Shown here one piece after another: positions 35,093 to 44,403 of a stretch of 64,000 bases of DNA. Numbering within the stretch: position 1 is the stretch's first letter; each line of letters opens with the position of its first letter. The notes under the pieces are model-generated. The model was not told the origin of the DNA. It saw only the letters and a program-made list of their open reading frames with translations, and made no database searches. Position numbers and translations under genes: made by a program. Source of the DNA: Azotimanducus sp965220185 (GTDB taxonomy: Bacteria > Pseudomonadota > Gammaproteobacteria > Pseudomonadales > Azotimanducaceae). The DNA lies in assembly GCA_965220185.1 (NCBI GenBank), contig OZ244807.1:1922001-1986000 (forward strand). Reading direction: 5' to 3'.

Positions 35093-35320
35093 TTAGTCCC
35101 TCCAGTTTGGAACGGACTCGTCAAGGATCGCTTCGAGCACTTCTATGCGCTCGGCGAAGCGCTCGGCCTTGTCAGCGAGCGCCTCAAGTTCGTAGCGCTC
35201 GTCGGCATTGAGCTCGGAAGCGGCTTGACGCCGACTGCGATAGTGCAAGATCAGCCACAGCGGCAGCACGATCGACACAAACACCAAGGTCGGCACAAAG
35301 GCAAGTACAGTTAAAGACAT
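35093..35320 (-). CDS. pspB: Phage shock protein PspB
   Basis: A 75-residue protein with one N-terminal membrane helix ending LPLWLILHY, then a charged coiled region and the conserved end ERIEVLEAILDESVPNWRD, almost the E. coli consensus. It works with PspC. The ATG at 35320 matches the family start. Confidence 0.95.
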   Translation of the reverse strand: MSLTVLAFVPTLVFVSIVLPLWLILHYRSRRQAASELNADERYELEALADKAERFAERIEVLEAILDESVPNWRD

Positions 35321-35372
35321 AGCTGTTTCACCAGTCACTTATCAAACATATATTAGACCAGCAGACTCGAAC

Positions 35373-36050
35373 CTAAGCGTTCTTGCCGGACGTTGATTGC
35401 CCGCGACGCGATTTCAATTCCGCAAGCTCTTCGGAGAGTTCTTCGTCCACTTCGAGTTCGTCGATCTGCTCGGAGAGCGTGCGCTGCGCGAGGTCGTATG
35501 CGTTCACTTCGCCTTCCAAGTCGTCAAGCTTGCGCTCGTACTGCTCAAAACGCTCAAGCGCATCATTGACGTTGTTGTCGCCAAGGCGGCGGCGAATGCC
35601 GATCTGCGTGCGCGCGGTCTTGGCGCGAATACTGATCGACTTTTGCCGCGCCTTGGCATCTTTGAGCTTGGCCTGCAAGCCTTGCGTGTCGGACGAGAGC
35701 TTGTCGAGCGTCTCGGCGAGCACGGTGAGTTCGGCGCCAAGCTGCTCGGCTTTTTCATTGGCGCGCCGCTTTTCTAGCAGCGCAGCCTTTGCCAGGTCGT
35801 CACGACCCTTGTCAACAGCCACCTGCGCCTTGCGCTCCCAGTCCGACACCTCGGACTCTGCGTGGCGCTTGTGGCGTTCGACCTGCTTTTGCTCGGCGAT
35901 GGCGCGCGCCGTGGTCGTGCGCACTTCGACGAGTGTGTCCTCCATCTCCTGAATGATCAGCCTGACCATTTTTTCAGGATCTTCGGCGCGGTCTAGAATC
36001 GAATTCAAGTTGGAATTCACAATATCTGTGATGCGAGAGAAGACGCCCAT
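35373..36050 (-). CDS. pspA: Phage shock protein PspA
   Basis: A 225-residue, almost wholly helical coiled-coil protein of the PspA/IM30/ESCRT-III family, starting GVFSRITDIVNSNLNSILDRAEDPEKM. It binds stressed inner membrane and represses PspF when idle. It is the first gene of the pspA-B-C operon and is divergent from pspF. The ATG at 36050 fits the conserved start MGVFSR; an upstream ATG at 36077 does not. Confidence 0.96.
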   Translation of the reverse strand: MGVFSRITDIVNSNLNSILDRAEDPEKMVRLIIQEMEDTLVEVRTTTARAIAEQKQVERHKRHAESEVSDWERKAQVAVDKGRDDLAKAALLEKRRANEKAEQLGAELTVLAETLDKLSSDTQGLQAKLKDAKARQKSISIRAKTARTQIGIRRRLGDNNVNDALERFEQYERKLDDLEGEVNAYDLAQRTLSEQIDELEVDEELSEELAELKSRRGQSTSGKNA

Positions 36051-36086
36051 GAGGGACTCCCATTTGAAAAGTGACACTCAAGACAT

Positions 36087-36102
36087 GACAAATACCGTGC
36101 CA
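36087..36102 (-). promoter_or_regulatory. Sigma-54 promoter of pspA
   Basis: On the minus strand, TGGCACGGTATTTGTC matches the sigma-54 pattern TGGCAC-N5-TTGCW, with the -24 GG intact and the -12 element as TTGTC. It lies 37 bases before the pspA start. The AT-rich stretch at 36120-36180 would hold the PspF binding sites. Confidence 0.8.
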
Positions 36103-36226
36103 AGTTCGGCGAGTCACTTCTAAATAATTGGAAAATATAAGAAAAAATCGCTATCCAAGGCGCTGGTCTCGACCAGAAGCATGATATTGTTCGGCATTAT
36201 TTCCCATTTATTGGCATACTTGACCA

Positions 36227-37246
36227 ATGAGAGGAGAGTCAGAGCAGTGCTTGGGCGCGTCTCGCGCCTTCTTGAATGTCCTCGAGCAGGTCTCGCAGGT
36301 CGCGCCGCTCCACCGGCCCGTGCTCATCGTCGGCGAGCGTGGCGCTGGCAAGGAACTGATCGCCGAACGGCTGCATTTTCTCTCCGAGCGATGGGACGCG
36401 CCGTATCTCAAAGTGAACTGCGCGGCTTTGAGCGAATCCCTCCTCGAATCAGAGCTCTTCGGCCATGAGGCCGGCGCGTTTACTGGCGCGACGAGAACAC
36501 ACAAGGGACGATTCGAACGTGCCGACCAGGGTACGCTGTTCCTCGACGAGCTCGCATCGACCTCGGCGGCAGTGCAAGAAAAGGTTTTACGCATCATCGA
36601 ATACGGCGAATTCGAACGCTTGGGCGGCGACGCCACGCGCAAAGTCAACGTCCGCCTCATTGCCGCAGCCAACGAGGACCTGCCGGACCTTGCGAGGCGC
36701 AAGCAGTTTCGCGCCGACTTGCTTGACAGGCTCGCATTCGATGTCATCACTCTGCCGCCCCTGAGGGAACGCGAAGACGATGTACTGTTGCTGGCCGAGC
36801 ATTTCGCCCTCAACATGTCGGTTGAGCTTGGGCGCGAGCTTTTTCCAGGATTCACCGAAGAAGCTATGCAAGCCTTGCTTCACTACCACTGGCCAGGCAA
36901 CGTCCGCGAATTGAAGAACCTTGTCGAGCGTGCCGTGTACCGGACCAATCCGAAACACCCGATTTCACAGCTCGTGTTCGATCCGTTCGATTCGCCCTAC
37001 CGTCCATCGGGCGACGCTCCGGACGCCGATGATGCACACTTGTCATTTCCAATGAAGCTGCGAACTCATATGGAAAAAGAAGAGCGGCAGATTATCGAAA
37101 AGGCGCTAGAGAAGGCGCGCTTTAATCAACGTAAAGCCGCGCAGCTACTTGGCCTGAGCTACGATCAGCTGCGCGGACTGCTCAAGAAGTACCAGCTTTC
37201 CAAACGCAAAAAAGCAACGAGCACGACACAGCTTGAGGTAACATGA
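36227..37246 (+). CDS. pspF: Sigma-54 activator PspF
   Basis: A 339-residue enhancer-binding protein without a receiver domain, as expected for PspF, which is controlled by PspA. The AAA+ core has Walker A GERGAGKE at 36-43, the sigma-54 contact loop GAFTGA at 83-88, Walker B GTLFLDELA, and the arginine finger region FRADLLDRLAF. The C-terminal Fis-type helix-turn-helix (NQRKAAQLLGLSYDQLRGLLKKY) binds upstream activator sites. Confidence 0.94.
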   Translation: MRGESEQCLGASRAFLNVLEQVSQVAPLHRPVLIVGERGAGKELIAERLHFLSERWDAPYLKVNCAALSESLLESELFGHEAGAFTGATRTHKGRFERADQGTLFLDELASTSAAVQEKVLRIIEYGEFERLGGDATRKVNVRLIAAANEDLPDLARRKQFRADLLDRLAFDVITLPPLREREDDVLLLAEHFALNMSVELGRELFPGFTEEAMQALLHYHWPGNVRELKNLVERAVYRTNPKHPISQLVFDPFDSPYRPSGDAPDADDAHLSFPMKLRTHMEKEERQIIEKALEKARFNQRKAAQLLGLSYDQLRGLLKKYQLSKRKKATSTTQLEVT

Positions 37247-37257
37247 GGACCGGCGAC

Positions 37258-37358
37258 CGGAATTGGTCCTCTCGCGACGATGTGCTGCCAACCCCGTCAG
37301 GCCCGGAAGGGAGCAGCGGTAACAGATTTCATCGGGTGCCGGGAACAGGCGGATTCCG
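37258..37358 (+). ncRNA. ffs: Small signal recognition particle RNA (4.5S type)
   Basis: The conserved apical domain is present: GTGCTGCCAACCCCGTCAGG, then CCCGGAAGGGAGCAGC, with the GGAA tetraloop and the symmetric and asymmetric loops that bind Ffh. Flanks CGGAAT (37258) and ATTCCG (37353-37358) close the outer stem, giving about 101 bases. It begins 12 bases after the pspF stop, so its promoter lies within pspF. Confidence 0.93.
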
Positions 37359-37384
37359 TGTCGCCACTAAACACTTCAAGATTC

Positions 37385-37474
37385 GGAGAGGTGTCCGAGA
37401 GGCCGAAGGAGCACGCTTGGAAAGCGTGTATGGGCTCACACCCATCGAGGGTTCGAATCCCTCCCTCTCCGCCA
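37385..37474 (+). tRNA. tRNA-Ser (GGA)
   Basis: A 90-base class II tRNA with long variable arm (TATGGGCTCACACCCATC). The acceptor stem is GGAGAGG/CCTCTCC with encoded GCCA, and the anticodon loop TTGGAAA gives GGA. The T-arm is GAGGGTTCGAATCCCTC. Confidence 0.97.
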
Positions 37475-37559
37475 ATGCTCGTTTTCATATTCCATCACGC
37501 TACATAGTAAAAGGGAATTATAAACAAAGGTTGACAGGTCAGAGCGACCTGCTTCCTTC

Positions 37560-37640
37560 TGCTACTTCTTGACGCTTCACAGTCCGACCGATGTCGCCGC
37601 CTCCACGTCCAGTCGCCCCAATCCCTTCAGGCCAATATAT
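37560..37640 (-). ncRNA. Putative omega-RNA scaffold of TnpB element I
   Basis: This block is conserved in all three TnpB elements, including in III where only a tnpB remnant survives, and it sits at the 3' end of tnpB on the same strand, where TnpB guide RNAs are made. Beyond it lie 47 element-specific bases to the element end, so a guide would be encoded by the element itself. Prediction from conservation and position only. Confidence 0.4.
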
Positions 37641-38796
37641 TCAATGCGGCATTCACATCCGCATTGTCGGCATGCCCACACACCAAGCACTTGAACTTCG
37701 TTTGGGTGGGTCTGTTTGCGGCATCTATAAATCCGCACCGTGAACACGTCTGGGACGTGTATTGAGGGTTCACTTCAATCAACCGTGCCGACTTGTAGCC
37801 GAGCTTGTGTTTCAAGGCACCCCATCCGGTGTTGAGGATGGCTTTGTTCAACCCCTTCTTCTGGGCCACATTCTTGCCGGGATTCTCTTTTGTTCCTTTC
37901 GCCGAAGCCGTCATGCCTTTGGTATTGAGCTTCTCGACAACCAAAGTACCGGCTTTCTCGGCGATCTGTTTTGACGCATGATGCTGCCAGTTGTCCCGGT
38001 GGCAACGGATGTTCCGGCACACCTTCGATAGACGCTGCTTTGTGACTTCTCTTCGCTTTGATTTGATCACTTGTCGCTCCATGCGACGCTGATACCGACG
38101 CTTCCGACATTCAAGTCGTTCAAGACGCGCATCGTCGAGACGAATGATCTCACCGTCGCTTGTCGCGACCTGTGCCACGTTCATATCGACACCGACAGCG
38201 TAACCATCATCAATACGCTCGACTTCGTGCGCAGGGACCTTGTATCGAATGACCGCGTACCATCGTCCGCATTCACGCTTGATGGTCACTGCCCGTGCCT
38301 CATAATGACGATACGGGTCGTTCCCACGTCGGGCGAGACGGAACCAGCCAAGTTTCTGCAATCGGATGTACTTCCCGGCAAGTTTGAAATGACCTGGTTC
38401 GGGAAACGTCACCGTTCGTGTTCGATACTTCGACTTGTAATTGGGACGTCCGCCCTGTTTCTGAAAGAACTTCGCCCACGCATCCGCCTGATGCTTGAGG
38501 GTCTGTCGAACGGCTGCGAACGGGAGATCGCGAAGCCAACCAACGTCTTTTCGCATGGTTGTAAACCGCTTCCCCAACGTGAAGAAGGTCGGATGAATCT
38601 TGACGGATTCGGGCATCACAACGGGTTCGCCCCGAAGCATCTTCATGCGCCGGTCGCTTTCATACGCATTGTTAACATCGGAGAGTACCCTGTTCCATAC
38701 CCAGACACATGCCCCTGTCACCTGCATCAGCTTTTGATGCTTCGCACGGGTGCGTGGCAGCAGGCGGTAGCGGGTTGTGCGATGCCTGTATTCCAT
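37627..38796 (-). CDS. tnpB: RNA-guided nuclease TnpB (element I)
   Basis: A 389-residue TnpB. The RuvC catalytic residues are intact: D204 in VGVDMNVAQ, E288 in LVVEKLNTKG and D380 in NADVNAALN. The zinc finger is C351, C354, C370 and C373. The N-terminal helix-turn-helix region opens YRHRTTRYRLLPRTRAKHQ. TnpB uses an omega-RNA from the 3' end of its own transcript to cut DNA. It ends early compared with copy II, right after NILA. Confidence 0.95.
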   Translation of the reverse strand: MEYRHRTTRYRLLPRTRAKHQKLMQVTGACVWVWNRVLSDVNNAYESDRRMKMLRGEPVVMPESVKIHPTFFTLGKRFTTMRKDVGWLRDLPFAAVRQTLKHQADAWAKFFQKQGGRPNYKSKYRTRTVTFPEPGHFKLAGKYIRLQKLGWFRLARRGNDPYRHYEARAVTIKRECGRWYAVIRYKVPAHEVERIDDGYAVGVDMNVAQVATSDGEIIRLDDARLERLECRKRRYQRRMERQVIKSKRREVTKQRLSKVCRNIRCHRDNWQHHASKQIAEKAGTLVVEKLNTKGMTASAKGTKENPGKNVAQKKGLNKAILNTGWGALKHKLGYKSARLIEVNPQYTSQTCSRCGFIDAANRPTQTKFKCLVCGHADNADVNAALNILA

Positions 38797-38982
38797 GTGT
38801 GTATTTTACTCAATTCTGGGGTGGTCGACAAGGCGTTTGTCAACCTTTGCTTATAAGCCCCTAGTAAAACGCCATACCCCCCTACATTCACCCTAATGTT
38901 CATATTGGACAACACTTCACATCCTATTAACCTCGTTCCCAGACATCGCGGTGCCCTCGGGCATTTGTGCTAGAGTGCCCTC

Positions 38983-39213
38983 ATGTCCACAGAGACTCGA
39001 ATAGCAGTTCTTGAGGAACGTATGAATACCGTGCAAGCAGAAGCCAAGGCAATGCAGGCTGAATACAAGACCGACATAGCGCGTCTCGCCGAAGATTCCG
39101 CGAAACGGGACGCGAAACGGGATGTTGAGGCAGCCAAGCGCGAGGCCCGCTTGCTGCTTGCGATTGCAGCCATGCTCGCGGTCGGGTTCACGGCATTGGG
39201 CTTTTTCACCTGA
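38983..39213 (+). CDS. Small coiled-coil membrane-anchored protein
   Basis: A 76-residue protein with a charged helical region (residues 1-53, TRIAVLEERMNTVQAEAKAMQ) and a C-terminal membrane helix (LLLAIAAMLAVGFTALGFF). Proteins of this shape often accompany mobile DNA. There is no clear ribosome-binding site. It lies between element I and a palindromic repeat, so it may be part of accessory DNA. Confidence 0.5.
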   Translation: MSTETRIAVLEERMNTVQAEAKAMQAEYKTDIARLAEDSAKRDAKRDVEAAKREARLLLAIAAMLAVGFTALGFFT

Positions 39214-39215
39214 TC

Positions 39216-39352
39216 ACGCCGCCCGTTTGGACGGTCGATTGAGGACAATGTAGGGCTATATTTGACGAAATCGAATCGAACAAGGTCAAATGTTCAAACG
39301 GGCGAGTGGGAGCGGATCTGCAGCCATGAATTCCTACGGCGCAGGCTCCTAG
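39216..39352. repeat. Palindromic repeat, copy 2
   Basis: It shares the CGCCGCCCGTTTG start, GAGTGGGAGCGGAT and the GGCGCAGGCTCCTAG end with copy 1 at 28090-28212, but the inner stem is less perfect. The following bases to 39475 contain another CTAGTGCTCC end at 39393 and nothing else I can recognise. Confidence 0.7.
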
Positions 39353-39475
39353 GTGGGAAAATACCATAACAAGCAACTATTTACGCGCTAAAACTAGTGC
39401 TCCCTTTCAGCCCATCTTCAGCGCCATTGTGATGATGCTGCCACCCCGCTCCGCCAGGCTTACTAGATCTCACTT

Positions 39476-39895
39476 ATGAAATATCTCCACACGATGGTGC
39501 GCGTCACTGACCTCGACGAATCCCTCGACTTCTATTGCAACAAGCTTGGCCTCGTCGAGCTGCGCCGTTATGACAATGCGCCGGGACGCTTCACGCTCGT
39601 ATTCCTCGCTGCGCCGGGCAACGAGTCGGCGCAGATCGAGCTGACCTACAACTGGGATTCAGAAACCTATGATGAGGGACGGAACTTTGGACATCTCGCC
39701 TACGAGGTCGATGATATCTACGCCACATGCCAGCGGCTTGTGGAAGCTGGCGTCACGATCAATCGTCCGCCGCGCGACGGGCGAATGGCGTTTGTGCGCT
39801 CGCCAGATAATATTTCGATCGAACTCCTGCAGTCTGGCAAAGCGAAGCCTGCTGCAGCGCCATGGAAGGACATGCCGAACCACGGGCATTGGTAG
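39476..39895 (+). CDS. gloA: Lactoylglutathione lyase (glyoxalase I)
   Basis: A 139-residue VOC protein. The metal ligands of glyoxalase I are visible as H5 (LHTMVRV), E in AQIELTYN, H in FGHLAYEV and E in ISIELLQ. It converts the methylglyoxal-glutathione adduct to S-lactoylglutathione. NKLGLVELRRYD and the length match the bacterial nickel-type enzyme. It stands alone. Confidence 0.92.
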   Translation: MKYLHTMVRVTDLDESLDFYCNKLGLVELRRYDNAPGRFTLVFLAAPGNESAQIELTYNWDSETYDEGRNFGHLAYEVDDIYATCQRLVEAGVTINRPPRDGRMAFVRSPDNISIELLQSGKAKPAAAPWKDMPNHGHW

Positions 39896-40018
39896 CTCGC
39901 ATCTTGCCTTGTTAACTTCTCTGTCAAAAAGGCGCGTTACAATAATCGACTGCATGCATCTTTTCCCAAGATGCTGCAAGTAGATGCCGCAAACATGTTG
40001 AACTCGTAAAGGAGCGCC

Positions 40019-41188
40019 ATGCCCAAGCTCAAAATGAGAGCGTCGAGTGTGCTGGCAGCGCTGATCGCGCTGGCAATGCTCGCATGGCTCGGATCTGGCG
40101 TGTTCTTCGAAGATAAAGAAGTCTCACTCACCATCGCGGAACGCAACGCCGCATTTCAAGCCGCAAGCCGCGACGCCGGCCCGAAGAAAGTCCGCACACT
40201 GCTCAGCAACGCTCAGCAAACCAGCCCGGTCATCACCCTGCGAGGCTTCACGCGCAACAAGCGAACCGTTGAAGTGCGTTCTGAATCGGATGGGCGCGTC
40301 GAGGAGCGCCCGATCGAGCGCGGCTCGCGCGTCGATGAAGGCGACCTCCTATGCGGACTCGCGATTGAGGATCGCCAGGCGAGGCTCGACGAGGCCGTGG
40401 CCGCAAGGACGCGGGCACGCCTTGACTATGAGGGCGCCTCTGAGCTCTATGAGCAAGGGCTTGTTTCCGATGTCGAGCTTGCAAGTCGGGCGGAGAACCT
40501 CGCCCGCACGAAGTCGTTGCAGGCTTCGAGTGAAGTTGCCCTTGATCGCAGACGCCTGCGTGCGCCCTTCTCCGGAGTCGTCGAGACCGTACATGCCGAG
40601 ATTGGCGATTTCCTGACCAAGGGAGACATCTGCGCAACCTTGCTCGACCTTGATCCAATGCTCATCGTCGGTCGCGTCTCCGAATTTGAAGTTGGCGCAC
40701 TCGCCGTCGGCGACAAGGCATCAGCCATATTGATTTCCGGCGAGGCGGTTGAAGGAACGATTCGTTTTCTTGGACGCGACAGCAGCGACGGCACGAAAAC
40801 CTATATCGTGGAGATGGAAGTGCCGAATCCTCGGCAGCAGTTTCGAAGTGGCGTGACCGCGGAGATTCAAGTGCCGCTTGAGCCTGTCATGGCGCATCGC
40901 ATCACGCCGAGCCTACTTCGACTCGATGATGCGGGCAGCCTTGGGCTGTTCACGGTCAATCTGGAGAAGCGCGCCGAGTTTCATACCATCGACATTCTGC
41001 GCGACGATGAAACTGGATTTTGGGTGACGGGGCTGCCCGAGGCTGCCCAGCTCGTCGTGCGCGGCCAAGGCACGCTCGTGCCCGGCCAGGCGCTGCAAGC
41101 CGAAAACACTAGCCTGACTGCGCTCGGCGAGAGCGGCGAACTCGGCTCGCTGCAAGGCCCGCGTCGCGCTGAAGCGCCCGCTGGCTAG
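40019..41188 (+). CDS. RND efflux periplasmic adaptor (membrane fusion protein)
   Basis: A 389-residue adaptor with an N-terminal membrane anchor (SVLAALIALAMLAWLGSGVF), a split lipoyl domain (GRVEERPIERGSRVDEGDLLCGLA ... LRAPFSGVVETVHAEIGDFLTKGD), a coiled-coil hairpin between the halves, and beta-barrel and membrane-proximal domains. It links the RND pump encoded 4 bases downstream to an outer-membrane channel that is not encoded here. Confidence 0.9.
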   Translation: MPKLKMRASSVLAALIALAMLAWLGSGVFFEDKEVSLTIAERNAAFQAASRDAGPKKVRTLLSNAQQTSPVITLRGFTRNKRTVEVRSESDGRVEERPIERGSRVDEGDLLCGLAIEDRQARLDEAVAARTRARLDYEGASELYEQGLVSDVELASRAENLARTKSLQASSEVALDRRRLRAPFSGVVETVHAEIGDFLTKGDICATLLDLDPMLIVGRVSEFEVGALAVGDKASAILISGEAVEGTIRFLGRDSSDGTKTYIVEMEVPNPRQQFRSGVTAEIQVPLEPVMAHRITPSLLRLDDAGSLGLFTVNLEKRAEFHTIDILRDDETGFWVTGLPEAAQLVVRGQGTLVPGQALQAENTSLTALGESGELGSLQGPRRAEAPAG

Positions 41189-41192
41189 CTCG

Positions 41193-44100
41193 ATGCGCCG
41201 CATCATTGACTTTGCGATTCGTCGATCGCGCACGACCATCCTTGTCATGCTGGTGATCTTGACTGCTGGCATTTATTCGCGCGCCAACATCACAGTCGAA
41301 CCTGAACCGCAGATCGACATCCCCTTCGTGATTACCAACCTCATACTGCCGGGCATTTCGCCGAGCGATGCGGACCGAATGCTGGCCCGTCCGGCCGCCC
41401 CAGAAATCATGGGAATGGATTACTTAAAAGAGTTCACTTCCTATGCATACGAGGGCGGCGCGACGCTGTTCGCCGAATTCCATGAAGAAGCCGATGTGGA
41501 TCTAATCGAGTCAGAGGTACGGGACGCCATTGACCGCGCACGTCCGGAAATGCCAGCGGACATGGAGGAGCCAATCGTTTTCGCTGCTCTGGTAGACGAC
41601 TGGCCGATGCTGTCAGTGAATCTCATTGCCGAGGAAGAAACTGTCCCGCATAGGCTCTTGCAGTCGCTTGCCGTGCGCCTCGCCGACCAACTCGAGCAAT
41701 TGACCGAAGTGCGCGAGGCGCGCATTGATGGCGAGCGCACCGAAGTCATCGAGGCGCTCGTGGACCCGCTTGTGCTCGAGTCCTACGGCATCTCGCTTGA
41801 GGAGCTGTTTTCGATCGTGCAGCGCAACAACCGCGTGATTCCGGCAGGCGCGCTCGATTCCGGTGATGGCCGCTTTCGCATGACGGTGCCGGGCATCATC
41901 GAAACACTCTCCGATTTTCGCGAGCTTCCCATCAAGAATGTGCAAGGCACCGTCATCACTATAAGCGATGTTGCTGAAGTGCGTCGGGTCTTTCGCGACG
42001 ACTCGAGCATTGCCTGGATCAACGGACGCCCCGGCATCAGCGTTGGCGCGCTGCGCACACCGGGCGTCAACGCGCTGCAAGGCGTCGAGAAGGTCAAAGC
42101 GGTCACCGAGGCGTTCAAACCGCAGATTCCAGCGAGCATCGCCGTCACCTACACGCAAGATCAAGGTGATTTTGCGCAAACGATGGTGAGCGAAGTCGAA
42201 GGCAATATCCTTACCGCCCTCGTGCTCGTGATCATTGTCGTGGTGTCGGCTTTGGGGATACGCAGCGCGCTCATTGTCGGCCTCGCCATCCCGGTGACAT
42301 TCATGTTCAGCTTTTTGTGGCTCTTCGCGATCGGCAGTTCTTTTAACTTCATGGTCATGTTCGGCATGATTCTTGGCCTTGGCATGCTGATCGACGGCGC
42401 GATTGTCATCACCGAGTATGCCGATCGCAAGATGGCCGAAGGCATGGCGCGAAGAGATGCCTACTCGCTCGCCGCGCGCGAAATGTTCTGGCCGGTGACG
42501 GCATCCATTTTCACAACGCTTGCCGCCTTCATTCCGCTCATTCTCTGGCCGGGCATCTCAGGCCAGTTCATGCGCCATCTGCCGATTACGGTCACCATTG
42601 TCCTCATTGGCTCGCTCATCTACTCCATTGTCTTCGGCCCGGTCATGGGCGCCTTGTTTGGCAAGGGGCCAGCACGGGACAGCAAGATCGCACGCATGCT
42701 TCGCCAACTCGAAGAAGCCGATCCGCGCCAGCTACGCACATTCACTGGTTCCTATGCGCGTCTCGTCGGCAAATGCGTCGAACATGCACCGCTCACGCTG
42801 CTTGCGGGCATCGCTATTCTTGTGGCCATCTTCTCGCTCTACGCCTCGCGTGACCTTGGCATTCGCTTCTTCACCGAGATTGAACCGGATGTCGGCGAAG
42901 TCACAATCATTGCCCCCGGCAATCTGTCTGTGCAGGACGCTGGCGTGCTCGTCGATGAGGCACAGCAAAAGCTGCTCGATATTGAGGGCGTTGCCAACAT
43001 CAGCGCATCAGCCTATCGCGGCACAACATTTGCCAACGCTTCGATGCGAACTGATGTCGTCGGACGCATCTACTTTGAAATTGAACCGTCCGCCAACCGT
43101 GACCGCAGCGCATGGGAAGTGATTGACGATGTGCGCAGCAAGTCGGCAACGCTCACCGGCGCGCTGACAGAAGTTCGCCTCTACGAGCCCGGCCCGCCTG
43201 TCGGCAAAGCCATTCAAATCGAATTCAGGTCCCGCGAACGCGAGCTTCTCGAACCGGCAGCGCAGCGCTTGAGTGAATTCATGGCGAGCTTGCCGGGTGT
43301 CATCAACATCGAAGAGACGCTGTCGCCGCCCTCGATTGAGTGGCAGATCATCGTTGACAAGCCGCGCGCAGCCGCCCTCGGCGTCGATGTCACATCCGTT
43401 GGCACTATGGTGCAATTTCTCACCGATGGCGTGCTTGCTAGCAAGTACCGTCCCGATGATCTCAACGAAGAAGTTGACATACGCATTCGTTTCCCGAGCG
43501 ACAAGCGCGCCCTTGGCCTGCTGTCGGATTTGCGCGTCAACACGCCGCAAGGTGCGATGCCGATCTCAAGCTTCGCGAGAATCGAACCTGCGCCTCTGAT
43601 CGACAGCTACATTCGCAAAAACAACGTGCCGAGCGAGTATGTCTACGCCGATGTCGCGAAAGGCGTGCTCGCGGACGACATCGTGCAGCAGGTGAAGGCA
43701 TGGCTATCGCAGCAGGACTTCCCTTCGAGCATCGACATCCAGTTTCTCGGCGCCAACGAAGAACAGGAAACTGCCTTGGCCTTCGTGCAAGTGGCGTTCG
43801 TGCTGTCGCTGCTGCTCATGTTTGTGCTGCTGGTGACGCAATTTGACAGCTTCTATCAGTCGGTGCTGATTCTGTGCGCAGTCGTCATGTCCACCGCCGG
43901 CGTCCTGTTGGGGCTGATCGTCGTCAATACGCCTTTTTCCGCGGTCCTCACCGGACTAAGCGTCGTTGCGCTTGCTGGCATCGTGGTGAACAACAACATC
44001 GTGCTGATTCACACCTACAATCAGATCCGTCGCGACCACCCAACGCTCGACTATGTGCAGGTCATCGTGCGCACCGCCGGACAACGACTGCGGCCAGTGC

Positions 44101-44393
44101 TCGTTACCACTATCACGACGGTGTTTGGCCTCTTGCCGCTCGCCAACCGTGCGAGCGTGGATCTAGTTGATCGGGCGGTGGTTGTCGATGGCTACGTCGC
44201 TGGCTTCCTTTCGCAGATGGCGCAGGGTGTTGTCTGGGGCTTGAGCTTCTCGACGTTGCTCACGCTCGTCATGACGCCGGCGATGCTCGCCCTGCCCTAC
44301 CACCTGCCGCGCCTGAGGCCGGCGAAACGCCGCCGTCATACGCATGTCATTGCCCAAGGCAGGTCATCCGACACTGCGCAAGCAACTTCCTAG
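41193..44393 (+). CDS. RND-family efflux pump inner-membrane transporter
   Basis: A 1,066-residue pump with twelve membrane helices in two repeats and two large periplasmic loops, as in AcrB/MexB-like proteins. The helix-4 proton relay reads LGLGMLIDGAIVITEYAD: only one of the two adjacent aspartates of AcrB (DD) is present, which is typical of divergent, possibly lipid- or metabolite-exporting branches. The substrate is unknown. It forms an operon with the adaptor, and plsB follows after 10 bases. Confidence 0.9.
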   Translation: MRRIIDFAIRRSRTTILVMLVILTAGIYSRANITVEPEPQIDIPFVITNLILPGISPSDADRMLARPAAPEIMGMDYLKEFTSYAYEGGATLFAEFHEEADVDLIESEVRDAIDRARPEMPADMEEPIVFAALVDDWPMLSVNLIAEEETVPHRLLQSLAVRLADQLEQLTEVREARIDGERTEVIEALVDPLVLESYGISLEELFSIVQRNNRVIPAGALDSGDGRFRMTVPGIIETLSDFRELPIKNVQGTVITISDVAEVRRVFRDDSSIAWINGRPGISVGALRTPGVNALQGVEKVKAVTEAFKPQIPASIAVTYTQDQGDFAQTMVSEVEGNILTALVLVIIVVVSALGIRSALIVGLAIPVTFMFSFLWLFAIGSSFNFMVMFGMILGLGMLIDGAIVITEYADRKMAEGMARRDAYSLAAREMFWPVTASIFTTLAAFIPLILWPGISGQFMRHLPITVTIVLIGSLIYSIVFGPVMGALFGKGPARDSKIARMLRQLEEADPRQLRTFTGSYARLVGKCVEHAPLTLLAGIAILVAIFSLYASRDLGIRFFTEIEPDVGEVTIIAPGNLSVQDAGVLVDEAQQKLLDIEGVANISASAYRGTTFANASMRTDVVGRIYFEIEPSANRDRSAWEVIDDVRSKSATLTGALTEVRLYEPGPPVGKAIQIEFRSRERELLEPAAQRLSEFMASLPGVINIEETLSPPSIEWQIIVDKPRAAALGVDVTSVGTMVQFLTDGVLASKYRPDDLNEEVDIRIRFPSDKRALGLLSDLRVNTPQGAMPISSFARIEPAPLIDSYIRKNNVPSEYVYADVAKGVLADDIVQQVKAWLSQQDFPSSIDIQFLGANEEQETALAFVQVAFVLSLLLMFVLLVTQFDSFYQSVLILCAVVMSTAGVLLGLIVVNTPFSAVLTGLSVVALAGIVVNNNIVLIHTYNQIRRDHPTLDYVQVIVRTAGQRLRPVLVTTITTVFGLLPLANRASVDLVDRAVVVDGYVAGFLSQMAQGVVWGLSFSTLLTLVMTPAMLALPYHLPRLRPAKRRRHTHVIAQGRSSDTAQATS

Positions 44394-44403
44394 CGGTGTG
44401 ACA

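Larger units (their letters stand above)
37513..38861. mobile_element. TnpB element I with terminal inverted repeats and 8-bp target duplication
   Basis: A 1,349-bp unit. The left end (37513-37536) starts GGGAATTATAAACAAAGG and the right end read inward (38861-38838) starts GGGGCTTATAAGCAAAGG; over 24 bp they differ at three bases. TAGTAAAA flanks both sides directly (37505-37512, 38862-38869). The only gene is tnpB. No DDE or Y1 transposase is inside. Inverted repeats and a duplication are not features of IS200/IS605 or IS607, the usual carriers of tnpB. Confidence 0.88.
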
